Source of the DNA: Chrysiogenes arsenatis DSM 11915
GTDB lineage: Bacteria; Chrysiogenota; Chrysiogenetes; Chrysiogenales; Chrysiogenaceae
Assembly (NCBI RefSeq): GCF_000469585.1
Contig: NZ_KI273144.1
Location: 1-43,182 of the forward strand
Direction: 5' to 3'
Length of the DNA stretch: 43,182 nt
The notes below the pieces were generated by a model. That model was not told the DNA's origin. It saw only the letters and a list, made by a program, of their open reading frames with translations, and searched no databases. Made by a program: the position numbers and the translations under genes. This document shows, piece by piece, positions 32,130 to 41,315 of the stretch. How positions within the stretch are numbered: position 1 is the first letter of the stretch; each line of letters starts with the position of its first letter.

Positions 32130-32495
32130 TTAAATTTGCTGATGCGGTTTCATGTTCCAGCTTTCCAAGCGTTTTACGCGGGCAGCTTTTCCACGAAGGT
32201 CGCGCAGATAGTAAAGACGTGCACGGCGGACACGGCCTACAGAGACAACTTCCAGCTTGGCAATTTTTGGTGAATCAAGCGGGAATATCCGCTCTACGCC
32301 AACACCAAAAGAGACTTTACGAACCGTAAAGGTCGGTACGCCACCCTCTTTTTTGCGGATGACAACCCCTTCAAAAATCTGAATCCGCTCTTTCGTTCCT
32401 TCAATAACCTTGTAGTGCACCTTTACCGTATCGCCAGCTTTAAACGCGGCGCGCTCTTGGTGCTGCTCTTTTTCGATAAACTCAACTGCATTCAT
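32130..32495 (-). CDS. rplS: 50S ribosomal protein L19
   Basis: A 121-residue ribosomal protein. The N-terminal [26 protein letters not shown], central [13 protein letters not shown] and C-terminal [20 protein letters not shown] are typical. ATG 32495 is chosen since GGAGG lies six bases upstream. It is the last gene of the ffh-to-rplS unit, closed by the terminator at 32079-32106. Confidence 0.97.
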   Translation of the reverse strand: MNAVEFIEKEQHQERAAFKAGDTVKVHYKVIEGTKERIQIFEGVVIRKKEGGVPTFTVRKVSFGVGVERIFPLDSPKIAKLEVVSVGRVRRARLYYLRDLRGKAARVKRLESWNMKPHQQI

Positions 32496-32525
32496 GTAAG
32501 GCCTCCACATAGTATCGTAAAATTG

Positions 32526-33110
32526 TTAAATGGTTTCTGTCGTAAAAATCCGGTCCAGTATAATGGCTACCGCGCTCCGTACCGAAAGGTGGTTGTAATC
32601 ACCGTTCCCAAGAATCGGCGGGAGTACCACATCCGCACTTTGCATCACTTCCTCGGTTAATCCCCAGCCGGTTCCAAAAAGGATCAGGTAGTGGTCATCC
32701 GAATGTGTGGCTATTTCCCGTGCAAAATCACGATAGGGCACGGTGGCTCGTTTCGGATTGGCACTGGTGACGACGGTAATAACTTTGCCACAAGTTTCTT
32801 CGGCACACTTTTCTTGCACTTCGGCAAGCGTATGTACCATCTCGGTGCGTCCAAATGCCTCACGGCGATTGGGATTATACGTCGATCCCCACCCTTCTTT
32901 CCAGTGCTTCATGATTCTTCCGGCAAGCTCGTGTTGACTGAGCACCGGCGTTACCACAAAGTAACGAGAAAGATTAAAGGTTCGCGCAGTGCGAGAAATG
33001 TCGTGCAAGTCAAGATTCGTTACCGAAGTTGTTATAATTTCACCCTGTTTGTTGTACACCGGAAAGTGTACCAAGGCGATACTTACATTGGTTCCTGGTT
33101 GATGATTCAC
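32526..33110 (-). CDS. SAM-dependent RNA methyltransferase (Methyltrn_RNA_4/DUF2168 type)
   Basis: A 194-residue protein that I recognise as the family regularly found between trmD and rplS in deep-branching bacteria: [49 protein letters not shown] and [16 protein letters not shown] with [18 protein letters not shown], the last resembling the SPOUT knot that binds SAM. The target RNA is not established. GTG at 33110 overlaps the trmD stop (GTGA) and has AGGGG upstream; the longer frame to 33224 lies within trmD. Confidence 0.8.
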   Translation of the reverse strand: MNHQPGTNVSIALVHFPVYNKQGEIITTSVTNLDLHDISRTARTFNLSRYFVVTPVLSQHELAGRIMKHWKEGWGSTYNPNRREAFGRTEMVHTLAEVQEKCAEETCGKVITVVTSANPKRATVPYRDFAREIATHSDDHYLILFGTGWGLTEEVMQSADVVLPPILGNGDYNHLSVRSAVAIILDRIFTTETI

Positions 33111-33835
33111 GTTTGCCCCTGTAGTCGCTTCAGTACTTGCTCTTGTTCGGGTGTCAGGGTGGCGTGCTCCAGTAAATCCGGCCGCCGTTCGAATGTCCGC
33201 TTGAGCATCTGTTCCTCGCGCCAAGACTCGATAGCCAGATGATTTCCACCCAAGAGTACCGCAGGAACATCATGTCCACGAAACGTTCGGGGGCGTGTGT
33301 AATGCGGTGCATCCAGCAAACCCGCGAAGAACGAATCTTCAGCCACACTTTCTACTTGCCCAACCACACCGGGTACGAGGCGCGAAACGGCGTCAATCAC
33401 GACCGCTGCGGCTAATTCACCGCCACTGATCACGTAGTCGCCAAGCGAAATTTCGCGGTCAACGCAGAGGTCGATGACTCGCTGATCAATCCCTTCGTAG
33501 CGACCACAAATCAGCACCAGCTGATCGTTCATGGCTAATTCGCGCACCAATGCTTGGTTGAGCCTTTCGCCTTGCGGAGAAAGGTAGACCACGCAGCGGC
33601 GCGGGTGTTGTGGAATCGATTCCAAAGCGGCACACAAAGGTTCCGCTTTCAGTAACATCCCACTGCCACCACCGTAGAGCGTGTCGTCAACAGTGCGATG
33701 AACGTCGTGCGTAAAGTCGCGCGGGTTGGTACACGCCAGGGAGAGAATCCCTTTTTCGACCGCTCGCCCGACAACCCCTTCACGGAAGCACGTGTGCACC
33801 ATATCGGGGAAGAGCGTGACAACATCAAACCTCAT
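33107..33835 (-). CDS. trmD: tRNA (guanine-N1)-methyltransferase TrmD
   Basis: Methylates G37 next to the anticodon and so prevents frameshifting. A 242-residue SPOUT enzyme: [71 protein letters not shown] and [21 protein letters not shown] are all diagnostic. It overlaps rimM by four bases at its start and the methyltransferase gene by four at its end. Confidence 0.97.
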   Translation of the reverse strand: MRFDVVTLFPDMVHTCFREGVVGRAVEKGILSLACTNPRDFTHDVHRTVDDTLYGGGSGMLLKAEPLCAALESIPQHPRRCVVYLSPQGERLNQALVRELAMNDQLVLICGRYEGIDQRVIDLCVDREISLGDYVISGGELAAAVVIDAVSRLVPGVVGQVESVAEDSFFAGLLDAPHYTRPRTFRGHDVPAVLLGGNHLAIESWREEQMLKRTFERRPDLLEHATLTPEQEQVLKRLQGQT

Positions 33836-34353
33836 TCGGCATCATCAATATTGATCATACCGGGTAGTGGTGCCACCACCACAATCCCCCGCTCAAGATC
33901 GATCACCGGCACAAAGTCATGCGTCGCCGGAATCATCCAGTTATGACCATCTTCGCCTGTTATTTCGTACACATCTTTCGCACCGGTATGCACTACCTGC
34001 GTAATGCGGCCAAGCTTCTGCCCAGCAGTATCCTGTACTTCCAAGCGCGTCAACTCAAAATCAAAGTATTCATCTTCGTAGCGCGGCAATTCGTCAAGCG
34101 GCAAAGAGACTTCTTTGCCAACCAGCAATTGCGCCGCGTCTATTGAATCAACACCCCGAAACTTTACGCGGAGGCGGTCAGCATCTGCCAGACGACACAG
34201 AGTGAGCGGAAACCGTTCACCTTCAATGATAAAGAACTTACTGCCTTCAAATCGCTCAGGAGCGTCAAAGAGAGAGTAGATTTGCAACTCTCCCTTGAGC
34301 CCTTTCGTTTTAGTGATTTTGCCTATTTCAATGAATTCATTCGACGATTTCAA
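33832..34353 (-). CDS. rimM: 16S rRNA processing protein RimM
   Basis: Aids 30S subunit maturation through binding S19 and the 16S head. The 173-residue protein has the N-terminal [18 protein letters not shown] domain and the PRC-barrel C-terminal domain ([12 protein letters not shown] onward to [22 protein letters not shown]). The start is TTG at 34353, which overlaps khpA by 17 bases. No ATG is available in frame near the conserved start, so a rare start codon seems real. Confidence 0.93.
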   Translation of the reverse strand: MKSSNEFIEIGKITKTKGLKGELQIYSLFDAPERFEGSKFFIIEGERFPLTLCRLADADRLRVKFRGVDSIDAAQLLVGKEVSLPLDELPRYEDEYFDFELTRLEVQDTAGQKLGRITQVVHTGAKDVYEITGEDGHNWMIPATHDFVPVIDLERGIVVVAPLPGMINIDDAE

Positions 34354-34567
34354 GGATGATCCGCTTCCCTTCTTTCGTCCCTACGGCAGCCAGAACTGTC
34401 CGCAATGCTTTGGCCATTTTCCCTTGCTTGCCGATAACTTTCCCCAAATCGCTCTGGGCAACGCCGAGCTCGATGACGGTTGTCCGTTCGGCTTCGACCA
34501 TCGTTACGGTTACTTGCTCAGGAAACTCGACAAGCCCTTTTACAATATACTCAATCATCTCTTTCAT
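34337..34567 (-). CDS. khpA: KH-domain RNA-binding protein KhpA
   Basis: A 76-residue single KH domain protein (YlqC/KhpA). The RNA-binding GxxG loop is GKQG in LGKVIGKQGKMAKALRTVL, and the start MKEMIEYIVKGLVEFPEQV is typical. KhpA binds RNA together with KhpB in many bacteria. Its place between rpsP and rimM is the conserved one. Confidence 0.92.
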   Translation of the reverse strand: MKEMIEYIVKGLVEFPEQVTVTMVEAERTTVIELGVAQSDLGKVIGKQGKMAKALRTVLAAVGTKEGKRIILEIVE

Positions 34568-34587
34568 GCGCGGTTAGCCTTTTTTAA

Positions 34588-34866
34588 TTACTCAGATTTC
34601 GCGAGCTTTTGTTCGTGGAATTTTTTCATTATCCCGTGCTTAGAAAGAAGATTACGCGCGGTGTCGCTCGGTTCAGCGCCAACGCCCAACCAGTAAAGTG
34701 CCCGCTCTTCGTTAATTTCTAGTTCGGCCGGGTCTTTAATTGGGTTGTAAGTACCAATAATCTGCAAAGATTCTCCATCACGCGGAGTGCGTGCATCCAT
34801 CGCAACGATACGGAAAAACGGACGCTTCTTTGAACCAAGTTTCTTGAGTCGAATTTTAACTGCCAC
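34588..34866 (-). CDS. rpsP: 30S ribosomal protein S16
   Basis: A 92-residue ribosomal protein: [31 protein letters not shown] and [13 protein letters not shown] are typical. The start is GTG at 34866, with GGAGG eight bases upstream; the in-frame ATG at 34881 would place that site inside the gene. It follows ffh by 47 bases. Confidence 0.96.
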   Translation of the reverse strand: MAVKIRLKKLGSKKRPFFRIVAMDARTPRDGESLQIIGTYNPIKDPAELEINEERALYWLGVGAEPSDTARNLLSKHGIMKKFHEQKLAKSE

Positions 34867-34913
34867 TGTTAATGCCTCCAAAAATGTATTTTATTAAAAA
34901 ATTCATGCCAATG

Positions 34914-36281
34914 TTAACGGCGGAACGGCAATTTCGCCTGTCGCGCCTGCTGCATCAAACGACGCTGCATCTCTTTCCCTTTTTTCGCACCACCGGCGCC
35001 GGTGAACTGTTTCATCATCTTGCGCATTTGGTCGAACTGCTTCAGAAGCTTATTGATATCCTGAACGGTCGTTCCCGATCCTTTGGCAATGCGGCGGCGA
35101 CGATTGGCGTCGATCATGTCAGGTTTATTCCGTTCGGCGGGAGTCATCGAATCGATGATCGCCATCACCGGCTTAAACTGATCGTCGCTCACCTGCATGT
35201 CGCCCATTTTGCTCCCCATGCCGGGGATCATTTTGAGCAAAGAATCGAGAGGACCAAGTTTTTTTATCTGTAAAATTTGTTCGCGGAAGTCAACCAAGGT
35301 GAATTCATTCTTGCGAATCTTTTTTTCGAGCTCGCGCGCCGACTTTTCGTCGTACACACCCTCAGCCTTTTCAATCAGGCTCAGGACATCGCCCATCCCC
35401 AGGATACGCGAGGCGATACGGTCGGGATGGAACGGCTCAAGCGCCTCAAGCTTCTCCCCCATACCAACATATTTGATCGGTTTCCCCATCGTTGCGCGAA
35501 TGGAAAGTGCCGCACCGCCGCGCGCATCAGAATCCATTTTCGTCAGAATAATCCCAGTTAATCCAAGTTGCTCGTCAAAGGAAGCCGCCACATTAACTGC
35601 TTCTTGACCCGTCATGGCATCGGCAACGAAGAGGATTTCGTGCGGTTTAGAGCTCTCGCGGATATTGGCAAGTTCAGCCATCAGTTCGGTATCAATATGC
35701 AGACGACCAGCGGTGTCAAGAATGACCACGTCGATCTGGCGCGCATTGGCCTGTGCTACCCCATCACGGCAAATCGTGACGGGCGATTGATTCGTTCCGG
35801 GAGCGTAGACGTCAACACCCGCTTGTTCCGCAACCGTTATCAGCTGTTGTACGGCCGCGGGACGGTAGATATCAGCACCCACCAGCAAAACCTTGCGACC
35901 CTGTTTTTTGAGCGTGACGGCCAGTTTACCACACGTGGTGGTTTTCCCGCTCCCTTGCAAACCACACATCATAATGACGGTGGGTTCATTAGGAACGAGG
36001 CGCAGCTTGGTGTGGGTCTCGCCCATCAGCGTGGTGAGTTCACTATTGACAATTTTTATAAATTGTTGCCCTGGCGTTAAACTTCCCAGAACATCCTGCC
36101 CCAACGCCTTGACTTTCACATCAGCGATGAACTGCTTAACAACCTTCAAATTAACGTCAGCATCCAAAAGCGCCACGCGCACTTCGCGCAGAGCATCCTG
36201 AATATTGGTCTCAGTTACTTTGCCCTGACCACGCAGATCTTTAAAGATATGCTGAAATTTTTCCTGAAGATTTCCAAACAT
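34914..36281 (-). CDS. ffh: Signal recognition particle protein Ffh
   Basis: The 455-residue GTPase subunit of the SRP, which brings nascent inner-membrane proteins to FtsY. N domain MFGNLQEKFQHIFKDLRGQGKVT; G domain with MCGLQGSGKTTTCGKLA, DTAGRLHID and TKMDSDARGGAALS; C-terminal M domain with PGMGSKMGD and NRRRRIAKGSGTTVQDINKLLKQF. ATG at 36281 is the family start; the seven-residue extension to 36302 is unlikely. It has a strong promoter 36 bases upstream and heads the translation operon. Confidence 0.97.
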   Translation of the reverse strand: MFGNLQEKFQHIFKDLRGQGKVTETNIQDALREVRVALLDADVNLKVVKQFIADVKVKALGQDVLGSLTPGQQFIKIVNSELTTLMGETHTKLRLVPNEPTVIMMCGLQGSGKTTTCGKLAVTLKKQGRKVLLVGADIYRPAAVQQLITVAEQAGVDVYAPGTNQSPVTICRDGVAQANARQIDVVILDTAGRLHIDTELMAELANIRESSKPHEILFVADAMTGQEAVNVAASFDEQLGLTGIILTKMDSDARGGAALSIRATMGKPIKYVGMGEKLEALEPFHPDRIASRILGMGDVLSLIEKAEGVYDEKSARELEKKIRKNEFTLVDFREQILQIKKLGPLDSLLKMIPGMGSKMGDMQVSDDQFKPVMAIIDSMTPAERNKPDMIDANRRRRIAKGSGTTVQDINKLLKQFDQMRKMMKQFTGAGGAKKGKEMQRRLMQQARQAKLPFRR

Positions 36282-36316
36282 TACGGCTATCCAATCATGC
36301 AAAAAATTGACAGTGC

Positions 36317-36345
36317 ACTATACTGATGCGGTTTTCGGGTGTCAA
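36317..36345 (-). promoter_or_regulatory. Sigma-70 promoter of the ffh-rplS operon
   Basis: Reading leftward, TTGACA (36340-36345) and TATAGT (36317-36322) are 17 bases apart, a near-consensus promoter, with a leader of about 30 bases to the ffh ATG. It sits in the 122-base gap after selO. Confidence 0.8.
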
Positions 36346-36403
36346 GGAGAGAAAAGCACCCGTTTCATAGCAACCTTTGGTATTCCCTTGCGCAACAAAC
36401 CAC

Positions 36404-37843
36404 CTATGTTCCACAGAATGTCTGGCGCACCCGTTCCGTTTCGCACGGCGGGCGGGAATACTCATCATTCTCAGCCAGCAATTGGTAGGGTTGCGCAAGG
36501 ACGGTGATCAGGCGTTCCATCACGGAATAGTCGCCGCGATACGCGGATTGAATTGCTCTTTCTAACTGGTGGTTGCGCGGAATGACTCGCGGATTTGCCG
36601 CTCGCATCAGCTGGCGTGCCGCCCGCGCTCCACTTGGTTGCCTTGCCACACGTGCCCGCCACTGCGCCTCCCACAGCGAATCACTCGCAGCAAAAAGCGA
36701 AGCACCGTCCAGAGATGACTCCAACGCGGCAAACGTATTCGTGTAGTCCAACTGCTGTTGATGCATGTTTTTCAGAAATGCACGGCCAAGCTCATCATCG
36801 CCACTTTCGACGTTCCCGAAACCCAACTTCCGTTGCATGCCGGCACTCCAATGAGCCGCATAGCGACGGTCGAACGCTTCAAGCATCGCCCGTGCTTTCT
36901 CTCGTGCCTGTTTCGTTTCAGCATCTATCAGGGGTAATAGCGACTCTGCCAATACGGAAAGATTCCATTTCGCTATTGTCGGTTGATTGCAGTACGCGTA
37001 ACGGCCAGAGTGATCAATGGAGCTAAAGACCGCGTCTGGATCATAGGTATCTATAAAAGCGCATGGTCCGTAGTCGATGGTCTCGCCTGAAATTGCCATA
37101 TTATCGGTATTCATGACGCCATGAATAAAACCAACCAGCATCCACTGCGCAAGCAGGCGAGCTTGCCTTTCAATTGTTTTATCCAGCAACGCCAAAGCAG
37201 CGTTTCCCGCAAACTCTTCAGCGGGATAATGGCGTTTGAGGGTATAATCAACCAACAAACGCAACGCTTCGGTGTCGTTACGGGCGGCAAAATATTCGAA
37301 TGTCCCCACGCGGATATGACTTGCTGCCACGCGTGCTAGCACTGCACCAGCAAGGGGTTGCTCCCGAAAAACCTTTTCGCCAGTAGTCACAGCAGCTAAC
37401 GAACGTGTCGTTGGAATACCAAGGGCAAACATTGCCTCGCTGACGATATATTCGCGTATCACCGCCCCCAGAGGAGCAAGGCCATCGCCACGACGCGAAA
37501 ACGGTGTCATGCCGGAACCTTTGAGCTGAATATCCCGGCGAAGACCATTGCGGTCGATGATTTCACCCAACAAAACCGCCCGACCATCGCCCAGCTGTGG
37601 CACAAAATGACCAAACTGGTGTCCTGCGTAGGCCTGCGCAAGCATACAAGCACCGTCTGGAACAATATTTCCCGAAAAAACCTGCAACCCTTCGTGGGAC
37701 TGCAAGGCTGGCACGTCAAGACCCAGCTCACGCGCAAGTCCGCTATTGAAGTGTATCCACTGGGGATTACTTGCCCGCGCCGGCCGAACAATGCAAGCAA
37801 AACGCTTAGGCAGACCAGCATAAGTATTGTCAAAATCAAACAT
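36404..37843 (-). CDS. selO: Protein adenylyltransferase SelO (YdiU)
   Basis: A pseudokinase-fold enzyme that transfers AMP to Ser/Thr/Tyr of redox-related proteins. The 479-residue sequence has AYAGHQFGHFVPQLGDGRAVLLGE, LKGSGMTPFSRRGDGLAPLGAVIREYIVSEAM (K108) and GFIHGVMNTDNM with YGPCAFIDTYDPDAVF. The C-terminal tail ends in FCGT, with a cysteine where animal SelO has selenocysteine. It is the last gene of the apparent TRAP-usp operon, 12 bases after usp. Confidence 0.95.
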   Translation of the reverse strand: MFDFDNTYAGLPKRFACIVRPARASNPQWIHFNSGLARELGLDVPALQSHEGLQVFSGNIVPDGACMLAQAYAGHQFGHFVPQLGDGRAVLLGEIIDRNGLRRDIQLKGSGMTPFSRRGDGLAPLGAVIREYIVSEAMFALGIPTTRSLAAVTTGEKVFREQPLAGAVLARVAASHIRVGTFEYFAARNDTEALRLLVDYTLKRHYPAEEFAGNAALALLDKTIERQARLLAQWMLVGFIHGVMNTDNMAISGETIDYGPCAFIDTYDPDAVFSSIDHSGRYAYCNQPTIAKWNLSVLAESLLPLIDAETKQAREKARAMLEAFDRRYAAHWSAGMQRKLGFGNVESGDDELGRAFLKNMHQQQLDYTNTFAALESSLDGASLFAASDSLWEAQWRARVARQPSGARAARQLMRAANPRVIPRNHQLERAIQSAYRGDYSVMERLITVLAQPYQLLAENDEYSRPPCETERVRQTFCGT

Positions 37844-37855
37844 GCGCGTCTCTTT

Positions 37856-38284
37856 CTAGAACAACATAACCGGGCATTTCACATGATGAAAGACATAATT
37901 GGCGACTGAGCCAAACAAGACATCGCCCACCTCGCTGCCGCCATGACGGCCAATAATAACCATCTGAAACCCTTCTTCGTTGGCAATCTGGCAGATTTTT
38001 TCGCGCGGCGAGCCGAACTCGAGGCGCATCTCGGCAGTAATCCCGCTGCGGCTGAGGATATCAGCATAGCTTTTCAGCAGGATCTCGCCTGATTTGCGCG
38101 CATGTTCGCGAATCATATCGACCTGAAAGTCGGGAATCATCCGATACGTGAGTTTTTCCATATTAATGACGTAAACAAGGGTGAGCGTGTCGGGAAAGTG
38201 GTGCTTTTGCGCCAGAATCATACTGATAGTGCGCCGTGCGGTATCTGAATTATCCACCGGAACCAATATTTTGACATCTTTCAT
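37856..38284 (-). CDS. Universal stress protein (UspA family)
   Basis: A 142-residue single-domain protein. MKDVKILVPVDNSDTARRTI starts the fold, and the ATP-binding signature GRHGGSEVGDVLFGSVANYVFHHVKCPVM closes it, with the GxxGx9G(S) spacing intact, so it probably binds ATP. AAGGAG fits ATG 38284 (6 bases) better than ATG 38287 (3 bases). It follows dctM by 12 bases. An UspA protein encoded with a TRAP transporter has a precedent in TeaD of Halomonas, which regulates TeaABC. Confidence 0.92.
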   Translation of the reverse strand: MKDVKILVPVDNSDTARRTISMILAQKHHFPDTLTLVYVINMEKLTYRMIPDFQVDMIREHARKSGEILLKSYADILSRSGITAEMRLEFGSPREKICQIANEEGFQMVIIGRHGGSEVGDVLFGSVANYVFHHVKCPVMLF

Positions 38285-38296
38285 CATACGCTCCTT

Positions 38297-39595
38297 TTAT
38301 CCGCCGTAATCTGCCAGCCAACGTGGTAGCCAAAGAACAAGATCTGGCCAAAACGTGAGCAGCGCAAGGACGCCAACCTGAATCAGCAAAAACGGCATAA
38401 CGGCTCGCGTCACATATAGAATATTGCGATTGGCCACCGCACCGGCAATATACAAACTCACCCCGAGCGGGGGTGTCGCGTAGCCTATTCCAAGGTTGAC
38501 GGTCATGAGCAGACCAAAGTGCATGGGGTCGATGCCAAAGCGGTGTAGCATCGGGTAAAGAATCGGCGTCAGAATAATCGTAGCCGAAATAATATCCATA
38601 AACATGCCAATGACCAGCAGCAAGATGCCGGTTGCCAGCAAAAAGAGCCACTGCGCCTGAATATGGTCAACCACGGCATTGGTAATTTTTCCGGGAATCT
38701 GCTCAAAGGTAAGATATTCACCAAACACCGACGCACCGGCGACAATAATCAGCAGTGTGGCCGACGTCACGGCGGAAGAAACAATGACTTTTTTCACTTC
38801 GGCGAGCCGCATATCACGGTGAATCACAATTTCGACAAAAAAGGCGTAGAAACAGGCGACCACGGCTGCTTCATTTGCGGTAAACGTTCCCGAATAAATA
38901 CCACCGAAAATCAACACGGGGAGCATCAGCGCCCAGAAACTCTCGCGAAATGTTGCCAACACTTGCGGCAGCGTCGGCTTAGGCATCGTGATAATTTCCG
39001 GCTGCTGGCGACAGTACCACCACGCGTACAGTGACATCGCGGCCATAATCAAAATGCCGGGAATGAATCCAGTCAAAAAGAATGTTTCCAGCGGTACATT
39101 CGTCACCATCGCATAGAGAATCATGGAAATTGATGGGGGAATAACGACGCCAAGGATGGGGGCAGTGGTCATAATGCCCACCGTAAAGCGTTCTGGATAG
39201 CGATGTTCAAGTAAAGCGGGAATCATAAATCCGCCGATAGCCACAACCGTTGCAACCGTGGAGCCGGAAATGGCACCAAAAAACCCACACGCCAGCACAC
39301 CCGCCATCGCAAGGCCACCCGGCAGAAAACCAACCAGAACATTGGCGGTTTTAATTAATTTTTCGACAATTGTGCCCGTCGTCATAATGTTGCCACACAG
39401 GACAAAGAACAACACTACGATCAGCGAGAAGCGATCCATGCTGCGATACAGCACTTCGACAGTAATCATCGGATCAATACCGGTAAAAAATACCAATCCA
39501 ATCAGGCCAATCGCAAACAGCACAATAAAAACCGGCACGGTTGCTGCGAGTCCGCCAAGAAGGAGCGCAATAATCATCAGATAAGAGGTTTCCAT
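38297..39595 (-). CDS. dctM: TRAP transporter large membrane subunit DctM
   Basis: The 432-residue transport subunit, with about twelve or more hydrophobic helices. Recognisable parts are DRFSLIVVLFFVLCGNIMTTG, GFFGAISGSTVATVVAIGGFMIP and GIGYATPPLGVSLYIAGAVAN. It works with dctQ (four-helix partner) and the periplasmic dctP to import an organic acid by ion symport. The start is 3 bases downstream of the dctQ stop. Confidence 0.95.
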   Translation of the reverse strand: METSYLMIIALLLGGLAATVPVFIVLFAIGLIGLVFFTGIDPMITVEVLYRSMDRFSLIVVLFFVLCGNIMTTGTIVEKLIKTANVLVGFLPGGLAMAGVLACGFFGAISGSTVATVVAIGGFMIPALLEHRYPERFTVGIMTTAPILGVVIPPSISMILYAMVTNVPLETFFLTGFIPGILIMAAMSLYAWWYCRQQPEIITMPKPTLPQVLATFRESFWALMLPVLIFGGIYSGTFTANEAAVVACFYAFFVEIVIHRDMRLAEVKKVIVSSAVTSATLLIIVAGASVFGEYLTFEQIPGKITNAVVDHIQAQWLFLLATGILLLVIGMFMDIISATIILTPILYPMLHRFGIDPMHFGLLMTVNLGIGYATPPLGVSLYIAGAVANRNILYVTRAVMPFLLIQVGVLALLTFWPDLVLWLPRWLADYGG

Positions 39596-39598
39596 GCG

Positions 39599-40126
39599 TT
39601 AGCGCCCCTCTTCCGTCTGTTTGTCGTCACCATCAGTTTGTGGTGACGCATTATTCCATTCTTCGATCAGCTGCATGGTTGTCCGCACAAACATCATGAC
39701 GCCAACAAGCGGCAATACCGCATAAAAATACCATTCTGGAATTTGCAAAGTGGACGTCTTGGCAAAAGCATCACGGTAGGTAATTTGCGCCATACCATAG
39801 CCCAGCCATGTCATAACTGCGGCGAACACCATAACGCTCACATGACTCAGAATAGTGAGTGGCTTTTCAAAGAGTGGAAAGAGCTGCGGAAATGCGTCGA
39901 TACGGATTAACGAGCGGCGACGGATAGCGGCACTGGCTCCCATGAAAGTCGTGAAAAAGATCACCTTGCGTACAACTTCGTCTGACCAATACAGACTGTA
40001 ACTGGTCGTTTTACGCAACACAATATTGACCATTGCGGCTACTAGTGCCAGCACAACCGCCGTGAAGAGTGACCAATCTTCTATATGCCCTAACCATCGA
40101 TCAACCCGCCGGAAAATCCTTTTCAT
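39599..40126 (-). CDS. dctQ: TRAP transporter small membrane subunit DctQ
   Basis: A 175-residue, four-helix subunit: helices near 19-39, 55-70, 90-110 and 130-150, with YWSDEVVRKVIFFTTFMGASAAIRRRSLIRID being the conserved DctQ core. ATG 40126 (MKRIFRRVDRWLG) has GGAG about eight bases upstream. It is encoded between dctP and dctM, after the hairpin at 40145-40176. Confidence 0.92.
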   Translation of the reverse strand: MKRIFRRVDRWLGHIEDWSLFTAVVLALVAAMVNIVLRKTTSYSLYWSDEVVRKVIFFTTFMGASAAIRRRSLIRIDAFPQLFPLFEKPLTILSHVSVMVFAAVMTWLGYGMAQITYRDAFAKTSTLQIPEWYFYAVLPLVGVMMFVRTTMQLIEEWNNASPQTDGDDKQTEEGR

Positions 40127-40144
40127 ATCGCCGCACTCCATCAT

Positions 40145-40176
40145 AAAAACGGCTGGAGAGTGTTACCCTCCAGCCG
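40145..40176 (-). terminator. Terminator-like hairpin between dctP and dctQ
   Basis: CGGCTGGAG (40150-40158) and CTCCAGCCG (40168-40176) form a perfect nine-pair GC-rich stem with a nine-base loop; leftward it is followed by five T residues (40145-40149). It lies 28 bases after the dctP stop and 18 before the dctQ start. It should act as a partial terminator or mRNA stabiliser so that binding protein is made in excess. Confidence 0.75.
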
Positions 40177-40204
40177 AACGATCAATACCCGAAATCGGGA
40201 TTTT

Positions 40205-41254
40205 TTACCGTAATGTTGCTCTCACTTTTTGCAGGTATTCCGCGCCGATTTTCTCGCCCCATGCCTGATAGACAGGCGCAGCGAGATCAATCAAAGTCTG
40301 ACGGTCGGCATCGCTCAGCGAGATAAACTCAACCCCTTTCGCTTTGGCGTCCTCAATTTGCTTTTCATGCTGAACCCGAGCGAGTTCGCGCGAGAGAGCA
40401 CTTTCTTCCGCGATAACATCTAACAGCGCTTGACGGATCTCTTCCGGCAAACTATTGAGCCAGCGCTGATTGATCAAATGGACAAACAACCCTTGCGCAT
40501 AATTCACTTCGGTAAAGTATTTCGCAACTTCGAACTTTCCTGTGATATTGGAAACAGTTGGCGTGTGATCAAGCCCATCAATGACACCCGTTTGCAGCGC
40601 TTGCGGAACATCTGGCCATGGCATAACAGTAAACTTCATGCCCCAGCTTTTATAGATATCAATATTGACAGGTGCTTCAGCAATACGGAAGTTTACTTTT
40701 TTCGCATCTTCAAGGGTACGCACTGGCGTTTTAGTCGCCCAGCCATACGTGCCGTAACTGGTAATATCTACCGCTATTACCCCTTGCGGGCGTGGACTTT
40801 CGCGAAATTCATTAAAAAGTTGTTCGTCAGCGCGGAACTGTTCGAGCTTTTGAAAGGTATCAACGACATACGGGAGGTTCACAATCCCGAGTTTTTCCGC
40901 AACGTTGGCCGCAGCAACCGAGGAAGAGAGCATGCCATGGACAGCACCCATACGCAACTTACTGATAACATCGCGCTCGCCGCCAAGTTGCGCAAGCGGG
41001 CGGAAATCTACGAATAATTGGCCGTTCGTCCGCTCCCACACTTTGTCGCGAATGCGATAACCAACGCCAACCCCTTCAATGGCAGGGTGCGAAATGTTTG
41101 AAAGGATGTACGTGTACTTGGCTCCGCTTGGGTCAAATGATGGCTTCCATGCTGCGGTAGGATCGCTCTTCGCCGTAGCGGCGAGTGGGAAAAAAATTGT
41201 CCCTATCAACACAATACATGTTACCAGAAGGCTCAAACTCCAGCGTCGTGACAT
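40205..41254 (-). CDS. dctP: TRAP transporter periplasmic solute-binding protein DctP
   Basis: A 349-residue binding protein with a signal peptide (MSRRWSLSLLVTCIVLIG, cleavage probably after FPLAATA). The mature part has the DctP pattern: NISHPAIEGVGVGYRIRDKVWERTNGQLFVDFRP, LGGERDVISKLRMGAV, the ligand-carboxylate region KKVNFRIAEAPVNIDIYKSWG, and QALQTGVIDGLDHTPTVSN. The conserved Arg in FRIAE suggests a carboxylate ligand. ATG 41254 has AAGGGGGAG four bases upstream. It is the first gene of the operon. Confidence 0.93.
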   Translation of the reverse strand: MSRRWSLSLLVTCIVLIGTIFFPLAATAKSDPTAAWKPSFDPSGAKYTYILSNISHPAIEGVGVGYRIRDKVWERTNGQLFVDFRPLAQLGGERDVISKLRMGAVHGMLSSSVAAANVAEKLGIVNLPYVVDTFQKLEQFRADEQLFNEFRESPRPQGVIAVDITSYGTYGWATKTPVRTLEDAKKVNFRIAEAPVNIDIYKSWGMKFTVMPWPDVPQALQTGVIDGLDHTPTVSNITGKFEVAKYFTEVNYAQGLFVHLINQRWLNSLPEEIRQALLDVIAEESALSRELARVQHEKQIEDAKAKGVEFISLSDADRQTLIDLAAPVYQAWGEKIGAEYLQKVRATLR

Positions 41255-41281
41255 AGCTCCCCCTTGGAAAAAAGATGACGG

Positions 41282-41311
41282 ACTATAGCACAGGAAAACG
41301 CAAAAAGACAA
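41282..41311 (-). promoter_or_regulatory. Probable promoter of the dctP operon
   Basis: Leftward TTGTCT (41306-41311) and TATAGT (41282-41287), separated by 18 bases, lie 28 bases upstream of the dctP ATG, just downstream of thiL. Confidence 0.55.
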
Positions 41312-41315
41312 ATAG

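Noticed and set aside
40188-40206. CCCG/CGGG hairpin followed by TTTTTT on the plus strand at the dctP 3' end
   Set aside because: The stem is only four base pairs and there is no plus-strand gene upstream for it to terminate; the stronger hairpin at 40145-40176 serves the leftward operon.
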